Shown here in pieces: positions 1 to 5,099 of a DNA stretch of 11,311 nucleotides; position 1 is the first letter of the stretch, and the number at the start of each line of letters is the position of its first letter. A model generated the notes under the pieces. The model saw only the letters and a list, made by a program, of their open reading frames with translations, ran no database searches and was not told the DNA's origin. Location: contig DEWI01000063.1 of NCBI GenBank assembly GCA_002363575.1, positions 61,122 to 72,432 on the forward strand, in the 5' to 3' direction. The translations under genes and the position numbers were made by a program. Source of the DNA: Verrucomicrobia bacterium UBA3214. GTDB taxonomy: Bacteria > Verrucomicrobiota > Kiritimatiellia > RFP12 > UBA1067.

Positions 1-864
1 GTGCGCAAGGGCATGCTTGGCGAGCTGGTGCACGGCGAAGGCGCGTACATCCACGATCTGCGCGATTTGAACTACCTCGATCCTGCAAAGGGCGGCTACC
101 AGGGCTACTGGCGCCTCAAATGGAACCGCGACCACACCGGAAACCCGTATCCGACGCACGGGCTGCTGCCGATCATGCAGGCGATGGACATCAACCGCGG
201 CGACCGCTTCGACTATCTGACGTGCGTGGCGTCGGCGCAGATCGGCATGGACAACTACGCGGCGATCAAATTCGGCAAGGACTCCTGGCAGGCCGGCCTG
301 CATCCGAAGTGCGGCGACATGTCCACGACGACGATCCGCACGGTGAAGGGCCGCACGATCATGGTGCAGCACGACGTCACGAGCGCGCGCCCGTATTCGC
401 GCATCAACCTCCTTTCCGGAACGCAGGGCATCCTCAGCGACTACCCGCTGCGCATCGCGATGACGGCGGAGCGCGGCGGCGGCGCGCACTCGTGGTTCAG
501 CCCGCAGGAGACCGAGCGCGTCCGCCAGGAATTCCGCCATCCTCTCTGGAAAGTCGCCGGCGAACTCGCGCAGAAGATGGGCGGCCACGGCGGCATGGAC
601 TTCCTCATGGATCTCCGCCTTTCCTACTGCCTGCAGAACGGTCTTCCGCTCGACATGGACGTCTATGATCTGGCGGCGAGCTGCTCGCTCTGCGAGCTTA
701 GCGAGCGCTCGGCGACGAATCGCGGCGCCAGCCAGGACGTTCCGGACTTCACGCGCGGCGGCTGGAAGACGGCCAAGCCGCTCGGCATCGAGACGGTGGA
801 TCTCGGCAAGCTCGGCATCACGCTCGACGACGTGAAGGAAGACAAGACGCAGCTCAACGTCTGA
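1..864 (+). CDS. GH109-type alpha-N-acetylgalactosaminidase, C-terminal part (5' truncated by window edge)
   Basis: This is the C-terminal 287 residues of a Gfo/Idh/MocA-fold protein of glycoside hydrolase family 109. These enzymes use bound NAD in a redox-assisted mechanism to remove terminal alpha-GalNAc. Seen here: HGEGAYIHDL at residues 11-20, YQGYWRLKWN near 33-42, the stretch GNPYPTHG followed by MDINRGDRFDYL (about 47-73), and FTRGGWKTAKP near the end, all typical of GH109. The family is usually about 440-470 residues, so some 150-180 residues with the Rossmann NAD-binding fold and its GxGxxG motif lie upstream. The GTG at base 1 is therefore an internal valine codon. The stop is TGA at 862-864. 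A secretion signal cannot be judged. In a host-associated bacterium the likely substrate is mucin or blood-group glycan (inference). A GH109-like oxidoreductase with another sugar substrate remains possible. Confidence 0.9.
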   Translation: MRKGMLGELVHGEGAYIHDLRDLNYLDPAKGGYQGYWRLKWNRDHTGNPYPTHGLLPIMQAMDINRGDRFDYLTCVASAQIGMDNYAAIKFGKDSWQAGLHPKCGDMSTTTIRTVKGRTIMVQHDVTSARPYSRINLLSGTQGILSDYPLRIAMTAERGGGAHSWFSPQETERVRQEFRHPLWKVAGELAQKMGGHGGMDFLMDLRLSYCLQNGLPLDMDVYDLAASCSLCELSERSATNRGASQDVPDFTRGGWKTAKPLGIETVDLGKLGITLDDVKEDKTQLNV

Positions 865-878
865 GGCTTGCGGAAGCG

Positions 879-935
879 GGAATCGCGGAGCCGTCTTCTG
901 GAAATCTAAAAGCCCGGGGACGGCGCCGCGATTCC
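879..935. repeat. 17-bp imperfect inverted repeat, terminator-like hairpin between GH109 and GtrA genes
   Basis: Bases 879-895 (GGAATCGCGGAGCCGTC) pair with 919-935 (GACGGCGCCGCGATTCC) at 16 of 17 positions, leaving a 23-nt loop. The octamer GCGATTCC is repeated directly at 928-935 and 936-943, so the left arm can pair in two registers. No T-run follows, so it is not a textbook intrinsic terminator. It lies 15 nt after the GH109 stop and may end that transcript or protect its 3' end. The pairing is seen directly; the function is inferred. Confidence 0.6.
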
Positions 936-955
936 GCGATTCCAGGATTTCCGCC

Positions 956-1441
956 ATGCTACGCCGCATTCTATCCCGCGACAGCGGAGCATTCTGGCAA
1001 TTCGTCAAATACGCGGCGGTCGGCGCGTTCTCGACGGTCGTGCAGGCGGCGGCGTTCTACGCGCTCGCTTCGACGGTGTGCAAATGTCTCGCGCCCGGCG
1101 ACTGGGCGGTGGAGCTGGCGGGGCTGCCGGCGGTGGAAATCGGCGACGCCGAGCGCAGCGTGCGCTTCGCGGTCGCGTCCGCCGGCGCGTTCACTGTCGC
1201 GAACATCGCGTGCTGGCTGCTCAACCGCGCGTTCGTCTTCACGCCCGGCAAATACAGGTGGTGGAAGGAGTTCGGGATGTTCTACGCCGCCTCGGCGGTG
1301 GCGCTGGGGCTTTCGACGGGGCTGAGCGCCGCGCTGATACACGCGCGCGGCATGATGACCACGCTGGCGGCGGCGATACAGGCGGCGACATCCTTCCTGA
1401 TCAACTACGCGATGCGGCGATTTGTTATATTCAAAGGCTGA
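956..1441 (+). CDS. GtrA-family membrane protein
   Basis: A 161-aa integral membrane protein of the GtrA family (PF04138), small four-helix proteins thought to help move polyprenyl-phosphate-linked sugars across the inner membrane for decoration of surface polysaccharide. Seen: QFVKYAAVG at residues 15-23 opening the first helix, hydrophobic segments near 14-40, 70-89, 105-129 and 133-152, and the family signatures LLNRAFVF (88-95) and NYAMRRFVIF (150-159). The length is slightly above the usual 120-150 because of a polar insert of about 25 residues between helices 1 and 2. The ATG at 956 has an AGGA at 944-947, a plausible ribosome binding site. GtrA proteins usually sit beside a GT2 glycosyltransferase, and none is present here, so its partner must be elsewhere or upstream. 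Confidence 0.85.
   Translation: MLRRILSRDSGAFWQFVKYAAVGAFSTVVQAAAFYALASTVCKCLAPGDWAVELAGLPAVEIGDAERSVRFAVASAGAFTVANIACWLLNRAFVFTPGKYRWWKEFGMFYAASAVALGLSTGLSAALIHARGMMTTLAAAIQAATSFLINYAMRRFVIFKG
1423..1431 (+). promoter_or_regulatory. Possible extended -10 promoter (TGTTATATT) for the ABC ATPase gene
   Basis: TGT-TATATT lies inside the last codons of the GtrA gene and matches the TGn-TATAAT extended -10 form with one mismatch. No good -35 is visible about 17-18 nt upstream. A transcript starting near 1438 would carry the GGAGAGGA ribosome binding site at 1447-1454, fitting translation from ATG 1466 rather than 1442. Tentative, because the position is within coding sequence. Confidence 0.35.
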
Positions 1442-1446
1442 ATGAC

Positions 1447-1454
1447 GGAGAGGA
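1447..1454 (+). promoter_or_regulatory. Ribosome binding site deciding the ABC ATPase start
   Basis: GGAGAGGA ends 11 nt before the ATG at 1466. It lies downstream of the alternative in-frame ATG at 1442, so it can only serve the later start. Confidence 0.55.
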
Positions 1455-1465
1455 CGGTGTGTCCG

Positions 1466-2266
1466 ATGACAGACAACATACTTGAAGTTCGCGACCTGAA
1501 GGTCTGGTTCCCGATCAAGAAAGGCGTCTTCGCGCGCACCGTGGGGCACGTAAAAGCGGTGGACGGCGTGAGCTTCGATCTGCGGCGCGGCGAGACGCTC
1601 GGCGTCGTAGGCGAATCGGGCTGCGGGAAATCCACGACGAGCCGCGCGATACTCATGCTGAACAAGCCCTGCGGCGGCACGATCAAAGTGAACGGCACGG
1701 ACATTTCGACGCTGCACGGCAGGCAGCTGATGGAATACCGGCGGCGCGTGCAGGTCGTCTTCCAGGACCCGATGGCGAGTTTGAACCCGCGCCACACCAT
1801 TCTCGAAATCCTCACCGAAGGCATGATATACCACGGCCTTTGCAAAAGCGAAGAGAAGCGCGAACGCGCGGCGGCGCTGCTTGCGTCCGTCGGCCTTCCC
1901 GAGGAGATGCTGGACCGCTACCCGCACGAATTCTCCGGGGGCCAGCGCCAGCGAATCTGCATAGCGCGGGCGATCGCGCTGAAGCCGGAACTGCTGATCT
2001 GCGACGAGGCGGTGTCGGCGCTCGATCTGTCGATACGCGCGCAGGTGCTGGATCTGCTCGCGAAGCTGAAGGAGGAGCTTTCGCTCTCGTTTCTCTTCAT
2101 CACGCACGACATCGGCGTGGTGCAGCACATAGCCGACAGGATAATCGTGATGAACGCGGGGAAGATAGTGGAGCAAGGCCCGTGCGCGGAAGTCCTCGGC
2201 AACCCGAAAGAAGAATACACGAAATATCTCATGGCGAGCGTGCCGAAGATCGGCAAGCCTCTATGA
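1466..2266 (+). CDS. Oligopeptide/dipeptide-type ABC transporter ATP-binding protein (OppF/DppF-like)
   Basis: A 266-aa cytoplasmic ABC ATPase expected to power a peptide-type importer. Seen, numbering from ATG 1466: Walker A GESGCGKST (49-57), Q-loop VVFQDP (Q at 100), signature FSGGQRQR (156-163), Walker B LLICDE (176-181), D-loop SALD, and H-loop FITHD (H at 214). The N-terminal LKVWFPIKKG and the insert ending in KAVDGVSFDL are typical of OppF/DppF. The C-terminus stops soon after the NPKEEYTKYL element, so it is shorter than the usual 310-330 residues. Start 1466 is preferred because homologues begin at this point and a GGAGAGGA site precedes it; ATG 1442, directly abutting the GtrA stop, would add eight residues. 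No permease, binding protein or OppD-type ATPase is adjacent, so its partners and substrate are unknown. Confidence 0.9.
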   Translation: MTDNILEVRDLKVWFPIKKGVFARTVGHVKAVDGVSFDLRRGETLGVVGESGCGKSTTSRAILMLNKPCGGTIKVNGTDISTLHGRQLMEYRRRVQVVFQDPMASLNPRHTILEILTEGMIYHGLCKSEEKRERAAALLASVGLPEEMLDRYPHEFSGGQRQRICIARAIALKPELLICDEAVSALDLSIRAQVLDLLAKLKEELSLSFLFITHDIGVVQHIADRIIVMNAGKIVEQGPCAEVLGNPKEEYTKYLMASVPKIGKPL

Positions 2267-2273
2267 CACGGCG

Positions 2274-2468
2274 ATGAAGCGGACGTTGGGGCTTTTGTTC
2301 GCGGCGCTGGCGCTGGCGGCGGAGGCGTTTCCCGTGAAACCCGGCAATCCCGGCTTCCCGTACAGCGTGCCGGGATCGTTTCTTACCGTCGGCAAAAACG
2401 TCCAGGGCAAGTATATGTTCCGCCCGCCCGCCGGGAAATGCCTTGACCGTATTGACGGCCGCCGCTGA
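2274..2468 (+). CDS. Possible small secreted protein, unknown function
   Basis: A 64-codon frame starting 7 nt after the ABC ATPase stop. Residues 1-18 (MKRTLGLLFAALALAAEA) look like a signal peptide: two positive residues, a hydrophobic core, and cleavage plausible after AEA. The remaining 46 residues are rich in Gly and Pro and match no family I recognise. Codons are G/C-rich at the third position through most of the frame, consistent with coding. Against it: there is no clear ribosome binding site, a terminator-like hairpin sits inside it (2347-2376), and its last codons coincide with the strong promoter at 2452-2481. It could be a real short exported protein or the remnant of a longer one. 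Confidence 0.4.
   Translation: MKRTLGLLFAALALAAEAFPVKPGNPGFPYSVPGSFLTVGKNVQGKYMFRPPAGKCLDRIDGRR
2347..2384 (+). terminator. Possible intrinsic terminator after the ABC ATPase gene
   Basis: ATCCCGGC (2347-2354) and GCCGGGAT (2369-2376) form a perfect 8-bp stem with a 14-nt loop, followed by CGTTTCTT. The T-run is interrupted, so efficiency is uncertain. Its place between the ABC gene and a new strong promoter fits a transcription-unit boundary, but it overlaps the possible small ORF. Confidence 0.4.
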
Positions 2469-2481
2469 AAAGTGGTATAAT
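2452..2481 (+). promoter_or_regulatory. Near-consensus extended -10 promoter for the six-gene envelope operon
   Basis: A -35 TTGACG (2452-2457) is separated by 18 nt from a perfect -10 TATAAT (2476-2481), which is preceded by the extended -10 TGG (2473-2475). The -10 ends only 7 nt before the ATG at 2489, so the expected start of transcription falls at or next to the start codon, giving a leaderless or nearly leaderless mRNA. A second -35-like TTGACC lies at 2443-2448 but is too far away. Confidence 0.8.
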
Positions 2482-2488
2482 TTACGCC

Positions 2489-3319
2489 ATGATAACATTG
2501 TTGCTTGGAATAGCCGCCGGAATTGGCGGCGGTCTGTCGCTTTTTTTCTTCGCCGGATTCGGCGCGGGGTGGAGCATCTTCGCAGGGCTTGCGCTTTTCA
2601 TCGGCGTGCAGGCGACGCTTTCGGTGTACTTCATGCGCCGCATCAAGGCCGACATGGAGGCGGTGCAGAGAATCATGGCCGGCGCGCAGAAGGCCGTCGA
2701 AGCGAAGACGCGCCAATGGATGATCCGCCCGCCGGGAAGCATACAGGAAGCGCAGAGGATCGTGCAGGCGGAAATGGCCGCAGGCGTGCGCAAGGCGCTG
2801 GAAGAGACCGACAAGCTCCTGAAGTACAAGCCCTGGGTCATGCTGATCGAGAAACAGGCGGCCACGGCGAAGTTCCAGCTGAATTGGATGCTGAAGGATT
2901 TCAAGGCCTGCGACGCGCTCATGGACAAGGCGCTTTTCGCCGACCCCGTTTCGCAGACGATGAAGATGGCGCGCATGCAGATGATCGGCGAAGACCTCGA
3001 CGCGATCGAGAAAGTCTATCGCAAGGCCGTGGCGCGCGCGCGCTACAACGCGAACGTGCTGCCCGCCGCGTGCTGGTCGTGGATACTCGTCAAGCGCGCG
3101 GAAAACGAGAGCGACAAGGCGAAGGCGGACGCGCTGATCGACCGTGCCTTCAAGGCGCTCGGCGAAGCCTTGAAGAAGAGCGACAACGAGACGCTCAAGC
3201 GCAACCACGAAGCGCTGATGAACAACCGCGTCAAGCACTTCAACAACTCCGGGCTCGGCGACCAGTGGTATGCGATGCACCTGGAAGAGCCGAAAATGAA
3301 GGTCCAGCGCCGCAGATAG
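2489..3319 (+). CDS. Two-helix membrane protein with a helical, TPR-like cytoplasmic region, unknown function
   Basis: A 276-aa protein I cannot assign to a named family. Two hydrophobic segments, residues about 3-24 and 27-49, form a tight N-terminal hairpin, followed by the positive MRRIK (49-53), which suggests the rest stays in the cytoplasm. Residues 50-276 are almost wholly helical and alternate short helices rich in Ala, Lys and Glu, in the manner of tetratricopeptide-like repeats (for example about 110-145, 150-175 and 205-240); this is inferred from the pattern only. The C-terminus is basic (QRRR). There is no Shine-Dalgarno before ATG 2489, which sits 7 nt after the promoter -10, so translation is probably leaderless. 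As first gene of the operon, 31 nt before the MurU-AmgK fusion, it may scaffold envelope enzymes at the membrane. Confidence 0.75.
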   Translation: MITLLLGIAAGIGGGLSLFFFAGFGAGWSIFAGLALFIGVQATLSVYFMRRIKADMEAVQRIMAGAQKAVEAKTRQWMIRPPGSIQEAQRIVQAEMAAGVRKALEETDKLLKYKPWVMLIEKQAATAKFQLNWMLKDFKACDALMDKALFADPVSQTMKMARMQMIGEDLDAIEKVYRKAVARARYNANVLPAACWSWILVKRAENESDKAKADALIDRAFKALGEALKKSDNETLKRNHEALMNNRVKHFNNSGLGDQWYAMHLEEPKMKVQRRR

Positions 3320-3350
3320 CCGCGCTTCACGAATGCTGGAGACCGTGTAG

Positions 3351-5099
3351 ATGGCGAAAAAAGCCATAGTTCTTGCGGCGGGTTTCGGGAAACGCCTGCG
3401 TCCTTTCACCGCGGCGGTGCCGAAGCCGCTTCTTCCGGTGTGGGGGGAGCCGATGCTCGCGCGCGTCGTCGCGTGGCTGCGCGCGCGCGGCGTCGAAGAC
3501 ATCGTGGTGAACTGCCATCATCTGCACGGGCAGATCGAGGAGTGGTGCCGCGCGAACGGCTGCCGCGCCTCCTTCGAGCCGGAAATTCTCGGCACGGGCG
3601 GCGTGCTGAATCCTCTTCGCGACTGGATAGGCGGCGACGATTTCTGGCTCGTGAACGGCGACATCGTCTTCGAGACGCCGCAGGACGCCGGCCTCCCGGA
3701 AGGCAAGTTCGAGCCGGGCGCGCCCGGCACGGCGACGATCGGCGAATGCATCGTATGCACCGAAGGCCCGCGCACCATCGAAGTCGAACCCGGCGCAGGG
3801 CTTGTGACGTGCTGGCACAGCCCCGATCCCGGCTGGGAAGGGACGTGGACGTACTGCGGCATCGCCCTTCTCAAGGCGAAGATTCTCGACTATGTGGGAA
3901 GAGAGGGTTTCTCGTCCATTGTCGATGCTTACGAAGCGGCGATGATGGACGGGAATTTTATCAAAGCTTTCACGCCGCCCGGCATGCTCTGGACGGACGC
4001 GGGGACGGTGGAAAGCTACATCGCGCTGAACGAAGACGGCGAGGACAACGCATTCGCCGCCATCCCGCAGCTCGCCGCCGCCGGCGCATCCATGGAAGAT
4101 GCGGCGCCGCCGCGCTTCCTCGGCGCGCGTGGCAGCGAACGCGCGTTCTTCCGCTTCGCCGACAGGTACGCGATAATCTACGACGACGAAACGCGCGTCG
4201 AGAACGCGCGCTACGCGGAGCATGCGCGCTGGCTGAAGGAGCGCGGCATCTCCGTCCCCGAAGTCCTAGCGGACGCACCGAAGCTGAAGACGCTGGCGCT
4301 GGCGAACGCCGGCTCCGAAGACCTCGGTGCGCGCGGCAAGCGCCGCGGCGAAGAGCGCCTGCGCGACTATGTGGCCGTCGTGGAGGAACTGGCGAAGTTC
4401 AACCTCCTTGGCGCGGAAGGCGCGAAGGACGCGCCGCCGCCGCTGGAAGGCGCTTTCGACGCATCGCTGTACGCATGGGAGCACGACCTTTTCGAGAAGC
4501 ACTGCCTGCGCGAGCGCTTCGGCATGGACATGCCGCGCGGCGTCGCGCGCGAGCTGGAGAGCGTCGCGGAAAAGCTGCTCGCGGAGCCGCGCGCGCTAGT
4601 ACACCGCGATTTCCAATCGACGAACGTGCTCTGGAAGAACGAGCGCTTCTCCTTCATAGATTTCCAGGGCATGAGGTACGGCGCGGGCGTTTACGATCTC
4701 GCGAGTCTTCTCTTCGATCCCTACGTGCCGCCCTTCAGCGACTCGCAGCGCAAGGCGCTCGCCGCGCTCTGGGCGAAGAAATGCTCGCGCGATCCTGCCG
4801 AAGTCGTCGCGGTGCTGCCGTTCGCGGCGGTGCAACGGCTTTCGCAGACGCTGGGGGCGTTCGGGCGCCTCGCGGCACTGGGCAATACGGAGTTCCAGCG
4901 CCACACCCTGCAAGGGCTCGAAAATCTCCTCGCCGCCGCCGATGAAGCCGGCCTCGACGAGACAGGCGCGCTCGCGGAAGAGCTGATCGCGCGCGAAGCG
5001 AAGAAGACCGCGCACGGCGGCGCTGCGCACGGCGACGGCTGCGCGTGCGGCCACCACCACCATCATCATCACCACGAAAGCGACGAGGTGCAGGGATGA
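3351..5099 (+). CDS. Bifunctional MurU-AmgK-like fusion: nucleotidyltransferase plus amino-sugar kinase, with octahistidine tail
   Basis: A 582-aa two-domain cytoplasmic enzyme. Residues 1-235 are a sugar-1-phosphate nucleotidyltransferase: LAAGFGKRLRPFT (8-20), PKP (24-26), ILGTGG (79-84), NGD (102-104) and WTDAGT (214-219). Residues about 250-540 are an aminoglycoside-phosphotransferase-fold kinase: catalytic loop HRDFQSTNV (418-426; D420, N425) and metal-binding IDFQ (D437), then YDLASLLFDPYV (448-459). The same two activities occur as separate neighbours MurU and AmgK in Pseudomonas, where AmgK makes MurNAc-1-phosphate and MurU makes UDP-MurNAc, recycling peptidoglycan around the fosfomycin-sensitive MurA step. 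The domain order here is MurU then AmgK. Residues 551-582 form an Ala/Gly/His tail with a CAC motif (564-566) and eight consecutive histidines (568-575). Start ATG 3351 has GGAG 9 nt upstream. Another hexose kinase/nucleotidyltransferase specificity is possible. Confidence 0.85.
   Translation: MAKKAIVLAAGFGKRLRPFTAAVPKPLLPVWGEPMLARVVAWLRARGVEDIVVNCHHLHGQIEEWCRANGCRASFEPEILGTGGVLNPLRDWIGGDDFWLVNGDIVFETPQDAGLPEGKFEPGAPGTATIGECIVCTEGPRTIEVEPGAGLVTCWHSPDPGWEGTWTYCGIALLKAKILDYVGREGFSSIVDAYEAAMMDGNFIKAFTPPGMLWTDAGTVESYIALNEDGEDNAFAAIPQLAAAGASMEDAAPPRFLGARGSERAFFRFADRYAIIYDDETRVENARYAEHARWLKERGISVPEVLADAPKLKTLALANAGSEDLGARGKRRGEERLRDYVAVVEELAKFNLLGAEGAKDAPPPLEGAFDASLYAWEHDLFEKHCLRERFGMDMPRGVARELESVAEKLLAEPRALVHRDFQSTNVLWKNERFSFIDFQGMRYGAGVYDLASLLFDPYVPPFSDSQRKALAALWAKKCSRDPAEVVAVLPFAAVQRLSQTLGAFGRLAALGNTEFQRHTLQGLENLLAAADEAGLDETGALAEELIAREAKKTAHGGAAHGDGCACGHHHHHHHHESDEVQG
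5085..5090 (+). promoter_or_regulatory. Ribosome binding site for the 711-aa protein
   Basis: GAGGTG lies 5 nt before ATG 5096, inside the last codons of the fusion gene. It fixes the start at 5096 over the in-frame ATG at 5045, which lies just before the histidine codons and has no comparable site. Confidence 0.65.

Noticed and set aside
5048..5074. Octahistidine stretch as a cloning-vector His-tag artefact
   Set aside because: The codons are mixed CAC and CAT, the frame continues with ESDEVQG to a natural stop, and that stop overlaps the start of the next gene, so it is part of the native sequence.
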